Below, piece by piece: positions 5,972-14,539 of a stretch of DNA of 16,927 bases (its first letter is position 1; each line of letters opens with the position of its first letter). Source of the DNA: Alphaproteobacteria bacterium (GTDB lineage Bacteria; Pseudomonadota; Alphaproteobacteria; UBA2136; UBA6156); NCBI GenBank assembly GCA_027489415.1, contig JAIXZU010000004.1, forward strand, positions 1-16,927. The letters are read 5' to 3'. The notes under the pieces were generated by a model. That model was not told the origin of the DNA. It searched no databases and saw only the letters and a program-made list of their open reading frames with translations. The position numbers and the translations under genes are program-made.

Positions 5972-6454
5972 ATGTTCACTCCTGACTTCTCCAAAATGTT
6001 CGACCCCTCCCAATTCACCAACAACATGACCCAGAACATGCAGAAGTTCTTTGACTGGAACACCACCATGGCTTCCACCATGTCCGCCAGCAAGAACAAC
6101 ATGGAAGTCATGAAGCAAGTCGGCAATATCGTGACGGACACCATCGCCACCTGCACCGAGAAGCAGTTCAAATACGCCCAATCCACGATGGAAGACTGCG
6201 TCGAAACCATGCGTGAACTCGCCACTGCCAAAGGCATGGACGAATACATGACCAAGCAGACCGAAATCTCCAAGCGCGCAGCTGAAAAAGCCCAAAGCGT
6301 CGCTCAGGACATCGCCACCCAATGGCAGAAAACCCAAGCCAAGTGCACGGACATCATCAGCCAGCAGATGAGCCAGTCCATGGAATGGAGCAAATCCATG
6401 ACCAGCGGCACAATGGGTTCCTCCAGCAGCTCTAGCAGCCGCACCAGCAAATAG
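5972..6454 (+). CDS. Phasin family protein
   Basis: 160 aa, almost wholly amphipathic helix, no signal peptide, with many Met, Gln, Lys and Thr. The order FFDWNTTMAS, then KQFKYAQSTMEDCVETMREL (about 65-84), then TEISKRAAEKAQSVAQDIAT and a C-terminal SQQMSQSMEWSKSM, is the usual pattern of phasins that coat polyhydroxyalkanoate granules and control their size. The last 15 residues are a serine-rich disordered tail. AAAGG lies upstream of the ATG. It is a single-gene unit with its own promoter region, palindrome and terminator. A related granule- or membrane-associated helical protein is the alternative. No PHA synthase lies in the window. Confidence 0.75.
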   Translation: MFTPDFSKMFDPSQFTNNMTQNMQKFFDWNTTMASTMSASKNNMEVMKQVGNIVTDTIATCTEKQFKYAQSTMEDCVETMRELATAKGMDEYMTKQTEISKRAAEKAQSVAQDIATQWQKTQAKCTDIISQQMSQSMEWSKSMTSGTMGSSSSSSSRTSK

Positions 6455-6467
6455 CTCCAAAAACTTT

Positions 6468-6494
6468 AAAAGCCGCCCTTAAGGCGGCTTTTTT
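6468..6494. terminator. Terminator of the phasin gene
   Basis: AGCCGCC (6471-6477), loop CTTAA, GGCGGCT (6483-6489), then a T-run (6490-6494). An A-run on the left means it can also serve the converging minus-strand gene that stops at 6504. Confidence 0.92.
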
Positions 6495-6503
6495 AATAAA
6501 TAT

Positions 6504-7016
6504 TTAGTTAGTGCTCAAACAGAAGGCCCAAGCTGTAGCCTGTGTGCCGGAATCTGTATCAATCGCAGTTCGGCAGGACCTGCTGTTAATCGGTCCTGCA
6601 CCAACCATACCACAGTCACGCTCGTCACAAGAATCAGCAAAGGAGGGGCTTCGAGATCCCGCACATCCGACTAAAATGGTACCAGTTGGGCAAGTTGCAG
6701 TTGCGCTGGATGAACCAAGTCCACGCACCTGTGTTACAGCTAATGACGCTTGCCCGGCAGGCACTAAACACCCATCCGCATCAGCACCAGCTTGTCCCGG
6801 CGCATAAACAAATCCTTTTCTACCGCACACCACTACCTGGTCAACGCGGGTATTCACGGCAGTAACCTTATCTTCGGCGGATTTCACCATATTCGAAAGC
6901 GCCGTCCAGGTAACCTGGGCTTCCATACTACCTGTAGCCGCACGCTCTTGGGCATAGCCGTAGCCGGTTGCCAGAACAAATGAAACCATAGCCACAGCGA
7001 AATTATTCATTTTCAT
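6504..7016 (-). CDS. Secreted cysteine-rich protein, paralog 1 (constant N-half, variable C-half)
   Basis: 170 aa from the ATG at 7014-7016, which has AAAGGAG 8 bases upstream; longer in-frame starts cross into the recJ region. Residues 1-22 are a signal peptide (MKMNNFAVAMVSFVLATGYG, cleavage near YAQ). The mature part begins QERAATGSMEAQVTWTALSN and runs through a short heptad-like helix to VDQVVVCGRKGFVYAPGQAG, then ADADGC. This half is clearly homologous to the protein at 9003-9482. The C-terminal half (about 90-170) is unrelated to that paralog and has six of the eight cysteines, with CPTGTILVGCAG and a closing QATAWAFCLS. The eight cysteines suggest disulfides in the periplasm or outside the cell. 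Function unknown; a pilus-tip or fibre-like head on a stalk is a guess. Confidence 0.75.
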   Translation of the reverse strand: MKMNNFAVAMVSFVLATGYGYAQERAATGSMEAQVTWTALSNMVKSAEDKVTAVNTRVDQVVVCGRKGFVYAPGQAGADADGCLVPAGQASLAVTQVRGLGSSSATATCPTGTILVGCAGSRSPSFADSCDERDCGMVGAGPINSRSCRTAIDTDSGTQATAWAFCLSTN

Positions 7017-7028
7017 ATTGCCATCTCC

Positions 7029-7089
7029 TTTGGGTTTTATGAAAAATAACATAATATTGACTGACATACACCCGTTGAATGACTGACAT
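7029..7089. promoter_or_regulatory. Promoter region of paralog 1 with a 10-bp direct repeat
   Basis: TGACTGACAT occurs twice, at 7058-7067 and 7080-7089, exactly 22 bases apart, about two helical turns. On the minus strand TATTAT (7057-7052) could be a -10, with weak TTCAAC 17 bases upstream, so the repeats would flank the -35. The gap also holds the ribosome site of paralog 1 and the region upstream of recJ. Confidence 0.4.
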
Positions 7090-7127
7090 CCCTTTACGAA
7101 ACGCCCCACACGGCATACCAATAGGGA

Positions 7128-8960
<1,833 letters not shown>

Positions 8961-8962
8961 AC

Positions 8963-8988
8963 AAACAGGGCCAAAAATAGCCCTGTTT
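8963..8988. terminator. Bidirectional terminator between recJ and paralog 2
   Basis: AAACAGGGC (8963-8971), eight-base loop, GCCCTGTTT (8980-8988): a perfect 9-bp stem. Three bases follow the recJ stop and the minus-strand gene stops 15 bases to the right. T-runs are short on both sides. Confidence 0.75.
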
Positions 8989-9002
8989 ATAAAGTGAAAT
9001 GA

Positions 9003-9482
9003 CTAATCAAAACAAATCAGGCCCGCACCCTGGGGCCCCCAGGAGTTTGCAGCAGAAAATCTCATTTTTCCATTGGCATCAGGGCCTCCAACAACACCGT
9101 ACCAAAGGTTGCTGTCATTATGGGACCATCGGGGGATGCAAAAGGAATGCCATCCAGTCGTCACAGTCTGGTTCCGGTCACCAGCGTAATGAGACACACG
9201 CGTAAGCTTCAAACCAGCGGCAGTAACAGGCTCTTTACAACCCTGAGCATCGGCTCCGGGCGCTCCGGGGGCATAAGTCCAACCTTTCGTCCCACACACC
9301 ACAATCTGGTCAATCCGGCTATTCACGCCCTCTATTTTAACATTCGCGGCCTTCACAAGGTCATTCAACGCACTCCACGTCATCTGCGTTTCCACAGGCC
9401 CGCCAGCAGCTCGCTCCTGCGCCTGTAAACTCAAAGCGGCCATACTCAAAGCCGCTACAGCAAAACTAACATTCTTCAACAT
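9003..9482 (-). CDS. Secreted protein, paralog 2 (constant N-half, variable C-half)
   Basis: 159 aa from the ATG at 9480-9482, chosen because it starts a normal signal peptide (MLKNVSFAVAALSMAALSLQ, cleavage near AQ); an ATG at 9536 would put 18 polar residues first. The mature protein begins QERAAGGPVETQMTWSALND, then IDQIVVCGTKGWTYAPGAPG and ADAQGC, matching paralog 1 position by position up to about residue 82 (C63 and C82 are shared). The remainder, with WHSFCIPRWSHNDSNLWYGV and NSWGPQGAGLICFD, has no visible similarity to the other paralog and only two cysteines. It is rich in Trp, Asn, Gly and aromatic residues, like a binding head. Ribosome site weak. Function unknown. Confidence 0.75.
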   Translation of the reverse strand: MLKNVSFAVAALSMAALSLQAQERAAGGPVETQMTWSALNDLVKAANVKIEGVNSRIDQIVVCGTKGWTYAPGAPGADAQGCKEPVTAAGLKLTRVSHYAGDRNQTVTTGWHSFCIPRWSHNDSNLWYGVVGGPDANGKMRFSAANSWGPQGAGLICFD

Positions 9483-9521
9483 GGCTAAAGCTTTCTTCTG
9501 GTTCTTATAAAGCGCGCCGAT

Positions 9522-9559
9522 AATCCTGTCGGACAATCCTACAAGTTTCAGTCAATCCT
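9522..9559. repeat. Three AATCCT copies upstream of paralog 2
   Basis: AATCCT at 9522-9527, 9535-9540 and 9554-9559 (steps of 13 and 19 bases), 40-80 bases 5' of the minus-strand start. Possibly half-sites for a regulator. The copies are short and the spacing uneven, so chance is not excluded. Confidence 0.25.
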
Positions 9560-9618
9560 AAGGGTTAAAATGCAATGAGCAAACGAGAATTATGACAACC
9601 CCCCGCCCTCATCAGCGT

Positions 9619-10494
9619 TTAAACCGTTGTCACAATCTCCTGCGCCACACGCACACAATTGCGTCCGGCACGCTTCGCATCATACAGCGCCGCATCAGCC
9701 GCCCGAATCAAATCGTCGCCCTTCACACCGCTGTTGCCCGTGGCCACGCCAAGGCTCACAGTCACTCCATAAGGCGTACCGGCAAAAGCTTTTTCAATGG
9801 CACTGCGCACACGCTCGGCCAGCAACCGCCCGGCTTGGGTGTCAACCTCCGGCAGTACCACACCAAACTCCTCGCCACCAAAGCGCCCGCAACTGTCCGT
9901 GCTTCGCGCCTGCTGGGCAATCAGCTCGGCCACTTGCGCCAGCACAACGTCACCATCGGCGTGGCCAAAGGTGTCGTTCAGGTGCTTAAAGTGGTCAATA
10001 TCCAGTAGCACCAGCGTTACAGGCCGCCCAAAACGGGCTTGCCGCGCCAGTTCTTCATTCAGCAGGCGGGTAAAGGTGGTTTTATCATAAAGGCCCGTCA
10101 AACCGTCACGGCTGGCCACCGTCGCCAGTGTCTGGAACTTCTGTTCCTCAATCAGCCCTGCCCCTTTCAGGAGTCCACTAACATTCACAAGGTAATCATG
10201 GGCCGCCAGCGTCACGCCGGGGTCACGGTGCAGCATATCCTGTAATTTCTTGCGGTGGTCGCCAATTTCGCCCCACAAAAGCTTGGCTTGGCGGCTGGGG
10301 AAGCTCTTTCTGGTCAGCGCATACAGCATGTCGGCAAAAAGCCCTTCACCGCGGTCAGCCTTCAGCTTGTCAACAATCTGCAATTCCCGCGCGTTCAGCT
10401 CTCGCTCGCCCGCCAGCGCCATCACAAGGCGCAGATCTAGCGGCGTTTGCCGCGTAAACTCTGTCACCGGGTCAATCTGGGGCGTTTCAATCAT
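9619..10494 (-). CDS. Diguanylate cyclase (GGDEF domain) with intact I-site
   Basis: 291 aa, soluble. Residues 1-120 are a helical domain I do not recognise. The GGDEF domain runs from about 125 to 285: DGLTGLYDKTTF (130-141), LLDIDHFKHLNDTFGHADGD (163-182) with the metal-binding aspartate, and the active-site GGEEF (206-210). R197-S-T-D200 sits exactly five residues before GGEEF, the RxxD inhibitory site, so feedback inhibition by c-di-GMP is expected. It should make c-di-GMP from two GTP. It follows the degenerate EAL gene by 74 bases on the same strand and is likely in the same unit as bolA. No clear ribosome site before the ATG at 10492-10494. Confidence 0.92.
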   Translation of the reverse strand: MIETPQIDPVTEFTRQTPLDLRLVMALAGERELNARELQIVDKLKADRGEGLFADMLYALTRKSFPSRQAKLLWGEIGDHRKKLQDMLHRDPGVTLAAHDYLVNVSGLLKGAGLIEEQKFQTLATVASRDGLTGLYDKTTFTRLLNEELARQARFGRPVTLVLLDIDHFKHLNDTFGHADGDVVLAQVAELIAQQARSTDSCGRFGGEEFGVVLPEVDTQAGRLLAERVRSAIEKAFAGTPYGVTVSLGVATGNSGVKGDDLIRAADAALYDAKRAGRNCVRVAQEIVTTV

Positions 10495-10568
10495 GGCTTA
10501 ATCGTATACCCCGGAACTCTACCTGTCACTCCAGAATTTAAGGCCACCATGCAGATAAATGCCGCGTG

Positions 10569-12572
10569 CTAACCAAGGGGAGGGGGGAGGGGAACGGTCG
10601 TCAGGAATTCTTCAGGCCGGGCAAGCTCATAACCCTGCAGGAATTCAGCTCCGGTCTTACGTGCAAACACCAACGTGTCAGGGTCGCCAATCATTTCCAG
10701 AATAATCGGCAGCCCTTCCTTCTGCGCATGGCGGCACATCATGATCATATCTTTCTTACCTTCGTCGGTCTCCATGAACTTGCTGCAGTTCAGCTTCACA
10801 TAGTTGAAGCCCATCGCCTTGCTGGCATCCAGCATCGCCGTGCCACCCCCAAAATAGTCAACTGCAAGGTTGCCACCATGCTTCTGCAGGTCTTTCAGCA
10901 ACCGCAGGGCCTTCGGGTCCCGGATCATCTCCTGGCTTCGTACTTCAAAACTGATTTTTTGTAGCACGCGCGGGCCCTGCGCCGTCATTTCCTGCAGGTA
11001 GGCAATACCGTCAAGGCTGGTGGAGGAAATGTTCAACGCAAGGGACGTCAACGGGCTGTTCCCTCCGGTAAAGTGTTCATTCACAACCTTCCGCAGCACC
11101 ACAAGGTCAAGCTCAAGGGCCAGCTTGTGCTTCATCACAATCGGCATAAAATCGCCGGGCGAAATAATCTCACCGTTAACTTTCACCAACCGGGCGTAAA
11201 CCTCATGCATCACCGGCATATTGTCACCGGCTCGGTAAATGGGCTGGTAAAGCAACTTGACTCTCTTCTTTCGCAAGCAGTCCCTTACAACTTCTAGCAA
11301 GTTACTGCTATCAACCGGCGGCAACCGTGGCGCGTCCTTCTTCATGCTCGCCCGCCGTTCCATCCCCTCCGGCCACGCCATCTTGGGTTGTGTTAACTTC
11401 CGCCGCTCACGGTCACCCGTAAAGGTCTTAGGCCCGACTTCTGGCACATTCTGGTTCAAGCTCGTCAACTTGGCGGCACGTTTAGGGGGGCGGTTGGTCT
11501 TCGCCCGTGCCATAAGCTCAGCCGCGCTGGAAAAATCATCCCGCCCGAACCCTCCCGGCCCTTCCACCAGCGGCACCTCACGGTTCTCAGCATTCCACTT
11601 CGCCGCAATCGCGTCACTCATGCTATGAATCATCCCCCCCAACGGCGTGATAACCTTCTCCAGCGGCGCCATCACCGGCTGGAGCTTAGCCAGCAACTTC
11701 TCCCGCAACTCTTTGCCCACACTCCACAGCACCATCAGGCTCATCACAATCGCCCACAGCCCCACCAACAGCTGCGGCAGCAACCGCCCGCCGGAAACCT
11801 CATCCGGGCTCTGTAGCCCAAGCATAATCCCGTCCCACTCAGGCACCGGCACCAGCATCCGGATCCACGGCTCACTCTCGAACCGATCCTGACGGCCCTC
11901 AACAGCCTTGTTCAGCAACTCATCCAGCACGAAACCCTGCCCACCGTCGCGCCATTCGGCCCATCCCGTGGTGTGGGGAACAACCACCCCCAGCGTGCGC
12001 TTTTCGGGAAGCCTCGGGGCAGGGTACTGGCTGGCCAGCGTCCCAAGGCTCATCGGCACCATGACCATCAGCCGCTCGGGGAGGGGGGCTTTCACCTTCC
12101 GTGCCAGCAGCATCTGGCCGTTACGGCCACCCATGCCGAAAATCAGGCGCTCACTGTCGGGCAACTCGGCCAGTCGGTTAAGCGCCTCCTCGGGCAGGGG
12201 CGCGGAACCCGCCGTCTTTCCCACTCGCTTGCGCAGCAGGTCAACGGCGTACACTTCGCTTTGGCGGGTCAGGTAACCGAATTCGTACAGCACACGCTGA
12301 ATCGGCAGGCTTTCCACACCGGCGGGTAGCTCCATGCCTTGCGCAATGCGGGAATCATTCGCCAGCGGCTCCAGCGGGCGCACCAGCTCTTTCAGCCATT
12401 CGCTCGTCGCCTGCACATGCGCCTGCGCATAACGGCGTTCACTGGCCGTATATTGGTTGTAGGTCCATGCGCCGAAGGTCCCCCACAGGAAGACCGCCGT
12501 GCCCCAAATGGCCAGCAACAGCAACACGCGCGGTAACCACGCAAGGAACGATTCTGGAACACGGACTGCCAT
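10569..12572 (-). CDS. Membrane protein with degenerate EAL domain
   Basis: 667 aa. One membrane helix at about 11-34 and another at about 264-285 enclose a periplasmic sensor domain of about 230 residues that I cannot name. After a 130-residue basic, Pro-rich linker, the EAL domain spans about 425-660. EAL itself reads EVY (457-459). N514, E543, D572, K593, E626 and Q646 match metal or substrate positions of active phosphodiesterases. However, DDFG is DYFG (Y573), the Asp after the Lys is Asn (N595), and the EGVE loop is EMIG (626-629), losing the second Glu. It may be inactive and act as a c-di-GMP sensor or regulator. It lies 44 bases after bolA and 74 before the GGDEF gene on the same strand. 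No ribosome site is obvious at ATG 12572. Confidence 0.88.
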   Translation of the reverse strand: MAVRVPESFLAWLPRVLLLLAIWGTAVFLWGTFGAWTYNQYTASERRYAQAHVQATSEWLKELVRPLEPLANDSRIAQGMELPAGVESLPIQRVLYEFGYLTRQSEVYAVDLLRKRVGKTAGSAPLPEEALNRLAELPDSERLIFGMGGRNGQMLLARKVKAPLPERLMVMVPMSLGTLASQYPAPRLPEKRTLGVVVPHTTGWAEWRDGGQGFVLDELLNKAVEGRQDRFESEPWIRMLVPVPEWDGIMLGLQSPDEVSGGRLLPQLLVGLWAIVMSLMVLWSVGKELREKLLAKLQPVMAPLEKVITPLGGMIHSMSDAIAAKWNAENREVPLVEGPGGFGRDDFSSAAELMARAKTNRPPKRAAKLTSLNQNVPEVGPKTFTGDRERRKLTQPKMAWPEGMERRASMKKDAPRLPPVDSSNLLEVVRDCLRKKRVKLLYQPIYRAGDNMPVMHEVYARLVKVNGEIISPGDFMPIVMKHKLALELDLVVLRKVVNEHFTGGNSPLTSLALNISSTSLDGIAYLQEMTAQGPRVLQKISFEVRSQEMIRDPKALRLLKDLQKHGGNLAVDYFGGGTAMLDASKAMGFNYVKLNCSKFMETDEGKKDMIMMCRHAQKEGLPIILEMIGDPDTLVFARKTGAEFLQGYELARPEEFLTTVPLPPPLG

Positions 12573-12616
12573 ACGCGCAGTCTATCAGATACACCAAACC
12601 GCGCTACGCCAGCCGG

Positions 12617-12943
12617 TTATTTTGCCGCCTCATCCGCAGTCATCAACCGCAGGCTCAGGGAATGTATTTTCTTGGAATTCCAAGCATCTGCAAGCTTGTC
12701 ATGCACCATCCGGTGGCGTGCAAGGCGGCTCATTCCGGCAAATCCGTCCCACAGGATGGTCACAAAAAAGTGGGCCCCATGGTGGTCAACCATTTCGTTA
12801 TGGTGCAGGTGCTTGTGGGTGTCGTCACGAAGCTGGATGTCAGCGCCCGGTAACACGGATGCCAACATCGCGCGCAGTTCCTCGCCGTTTAAGGCTTCGT
12901 CTTGGGGCGCACTGCTGGTAGGGTGGGTCATGAGCAAAGTCAT
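12617..12943 (-). CDS. BolA family protein
   Basis: 108 aa from the ATG at 12941-12943, which has AGGTGG eight bases upstream; a second ATG four codons on (12931) is also possible. BolA proteins pair with monothiol glutaredoxins around an iron-sulfur cluster and can affect cell shape and biofilm genes. Seen: GEELRAMLASVLPGADIQLR, then HHGAHFFVTILWDGFAGMSR, then the signature RHRMVHDKLADAWNSKKIHS and LSLRL. The usual S-H-F reads A-H-F, and the usual H-x-G-H reads HKHLHHN, so the loop with cluster-ligand candidates is altered but keeps several histidines. The start overlaps the divergent xthA start. It is followed on the same strand by the EAL and GGDEF genes. Confidence 0.88.
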   Translation of the reverse strand: MTLLMTHPTSSAPQDEALNGEELRAMLASVLPGADIQLRDDTHKHLHHNEMVDHHGAHFFVTILWDGFAGMSRLARHRMVHDKLADAWNSKKIHSLSLRLMTADEAAK

Positions 12944-13727
12944 AAGAGTCGCCACCTGGAACGTCAACAGCCTTCGTACACGCCTGCCCCACGTGGAGGG
13001 CTGGCTGGACACCCATTCACCGGACGTCCTCTGTCTGCAGGAAACCAAGGTCGAGGACACACTCTTTCCCCTCGAAACCTTTACTCAGCGGGGCCTGCAC
13101 GTCGCGCTCCACGGCCAGAAATCCTATAACGGCGTCGCACTGGTCAGCAAATATCCTCTCGAAGACGTCGCCATGGGCTTCGGCGCGGAAAACCTGCCGG
13201 ACATCTTTGCCGCCCAAACCCGCCTCATAGCCGCAACCGTGCAGGGCATCCGCATCATCAGTGCCTATGTCCCGAACGGGGAATCCCCCACTTCGGAAAA
13301 ATTCGCCTTCAAGGAAGCCTTCTACGGCCACCTGACCACCTACGTCACCCGCGCCCTGCAAAAGTACCCGAAACTGGTGATATGCGGGGACTTCAACATC
13401 GCCGCGGACGAACGGGATATCGCCAACCCCGAACGCTCGGTCAAACAGGTGCTGTTCACGCCGCAGGAACGGCAATGGCTGAGGGACTTCCAAACCACCA
13501 ATAACCTCACCGACAGCTTCCGCCAGACCTCTCAGGAAGGCGGGGTCTACTCATGGTACGACTACCGCACCTACGGCCGTAACCCCAACACCGGCGCCCG
13601 TATCGACTATCTCTTCACCAGCCCCGCCCTCACGCCCCACATCACGGCGGTGGAACACCACCAGCCCGAACGCACCAAACCCCAACCGTCGGACCACATC
13701 CCCGTCACCCTCGACCTCACCCTCTAA
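12930..13727 (+). CDS. xthA: Exodeoxyribonuclease III (AP endonuclease)
   Basis: 265 aa. Cuts DNA at abasic sites and degrades 3' ends in base excision repair. All catalytic residues of the exonuclease III/EEP family are visible: N11 in VATWNVNSLR, E38 in LCLQETK, Y113 in SAYVPNG, D154 and N156 in CGDFNIAAD, D226 in GARIDYLFTS, and D255-H256 in PSDHIPV. Length is standard. ATG 12930 is the usual start (MSKVIRVATWNV); GGTGG lies three bases upstream, which is closer than normal. The reading frame extends left through bolA but those codons are not family sequence. It overlaps bolA head to head by 14 bases if bolA starts at 12943. Confidence 0.95.
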   Translation: MSKVIRVATWNVNSLRTRLPHVEGWLDTHSPDVLCLQETKVEDTLFPLETFTQRGLHVALHGQKSYNGVALVSKYPLEDVAMGFGAENLPDIFAAQTRLIAATVQGIRIISAYVPNGESPTSEKFAFKEAFYGHLTTYVTRALQKYPKLVICGDFNIAADERDIANPERSVKQVLFTPQERQWLRDFQTTNNLTDSFRQTSQEGGVYSWYDYRTYGRNPNTGARIDYLFTSPALTPHITAVEHHQPERTKPQPSDHIPVTLDLTL

Positions 13728-13740
13728 AATTCACCTTAGA

Positions 13741-13846
13741 AAAGTCAGGTAGAAAAAGTCAGGACTGCACGCAGGCGGTCATAAACGAGTCCATTTTTGG
13801 GATGAGGACGACGACGCGTACAAGTGTACGCGAGGAGGAGGAAGCA
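13741..13846. repeat. Non-coding stretch with direct repeat and perfect hairpin
   Basis: AAAGTCAGG occurs at 13741-13749 and 13755-13763. Further on CGCGTACA (13815-13822), AG, TGTACGCG (13825-13832) is a perfect 8-bp inverted repeat. It is flanked by purine-rich GAGGACGACGA on the left and AGGAGGAGGAAG on the right, that is, CTTCCTCCTCCT on the minus strand. No T-run follows, so it is not a simple terminator for xthA. No gene is seen. Confidence 0.5.
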
Positions 13847-13847
13847 C

Positions 13848-13869
13848 AAAAAGGGGCCGTTTTGGCCCC
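13848..13869 (-). terminator. Rho-independent terminator of rpmG
   Basis: GGGGCC (13853-13858), loop GTTTT, GGCCCC (13864-13869), with five T on the minus strand (13852 down to 13848). It lies 21 bases after the rpmG stop. On the plus strand it could help stop xthA transcripts, but a T-run is missing. Confidence 0.88.
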
Positions 13870-13890
13870 TGCTTGAATTCGTAGCCCGAA

Positions 13891-14088
13891 TTACTTCATT
13901 TTTTCTTCCTTGAAGATCACATGCTGACGAACAACCGGGTCATAACGACGCATTTCCAGCTTCTCAGTGGTGTTGGGGCTCTTCGGGTTCTTACGGGTTA
14001 CATAGAAGTAACCGGTCTTTTTGCCATCGGCTTTGGTGGCCGTGCTGACCATCTTGATGAAAATGCTGTTTCCGCCGCGCTTTGCCAT
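13891..14088 (-). CDS. rpmG: 50S ribosomal protein L33 (bL33)
   Basis: 65 aa, slightly longer than the usual 55. Ribosomal large-subunit protein near the E site. Seen: IKMVSTATKADGKKTGYFYV, TRKNPKSPNTTEKLEMRRYD and PVVRQHVIFKEEKMK, the full L33 pattern. It lacks the two CxxC pairs of zinc-binding L33, which is normal for Alphaproteobacteria. The extra residues are at the N-terminus (MAKRGGNSIF) and in the loop after VSTA. AGGG lies seven bases before the ATG. It is a single-gene unit with a likely promoter at 14158-14185 and its own terminator. Confidence 0.96.
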   Translation of the reverse strand: MAKRGGNSIFIKMVSTATKADGKKTGYFYVTRKNPKSPNTTEKLEMRRYDPVVRQHVIFKEEKMK

Positions 14089-14126
14089 GGTTATACCCTG
14101 TATTCGCCTGTTGTCATAATCTCTGG

Positions 14127-14185
14127 GGCGGCACCTTTTGCCACCTAATGGGTTGCCTCTATCCCATCCTCACCCGCGCTGTCAA
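14127..14185 (-). promoter_or_regulatory. Likely rpmG promoter and leader hairpin
   Basis: On the minus strand TTGACA (14185-14180), 16-base spacer, GATAGA (14163-14158). The leader then holds a stem GGTGGCA/TGCCGCC with an AAAGG loop (14145-14127), seven pairs with one G-U. The -35 is perfect, the -10 imperfect. Confidence 0.5.
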
Positions 14186-14289
14186 CACCCAATCCACCAT
14201 CTCCCTGCCATATCATCCAAATTTCCCATTTCTTCTGCTAAGCACCATCCCAACCTCAACCCAGCACTTCCCACAATCATGCCCTCCCG

Positions 14290-14415
14290 AACGCCACCTG
14301 TTTCCCGGGCTTAGGCACTCTCCAGAACGCCTGCTTCCCGGGCTGCGGCGAACTCCAAACTGGAACAGTTTGGTAAGTTCGCCCAGACCCGGGATCCCCC
14401 GCGTCAAGCCTTCCC
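14290..14415. repeat. Dispersed composite hairpin repeat, copy B (half unit plus full unit)
   Basis: A left half (AACGCCACCTGTTTCCCGGG to 14323) is followed directly by a full unit. In the full unit CCCGGG at 14337-14342 and 14388-14393 enclose GGCGAACT/AGTTCGCC (14347-14354, 14376-14383) and CCAAACTG/CAGTTTGG (14355-14362, 14366-14373) around loop GAA. The CCCGGG-to-CCCGGG span is 57 bases, the same as in copies A and C, although both stem arms differ in sequence. The constant tail GCGTCAAGCCTTCCC follows. Confidence 0.85.
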
Positions 14416-14466
14416 AACCAACCCCAGCAAAACCCTCACTACCTCCCTAGTCCTCACCCCACCTCC

Positions 14467-14486
14467 ATGCCGGCGAAGGCCGGCAT
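14467..14486. repeat. GCCGGC-type palindrome (REP-like)
   Basis: ATGCCGGC (14467-14474), GAAG, GCCGGCAT (14479-14486). This kind of short GCCGGC hairpin is widespread between genes in Proteobacteria. One copy only is seen in the window. It lies between copies B and C of the larger repeat. Confidence 0.65.
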
Positions 14487-14539
14487 CCACGAAGGCCGTC
14501 AAAAAGAAGGGGCAACTCTCATCTTATACCCACTGCAAT

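Noticed and set aside
12672..12929. N-terminal extension of xthA
   Set aside because: The codons run antisense to bolA and bear no exonuclease III sequence; the family start is at 12930.
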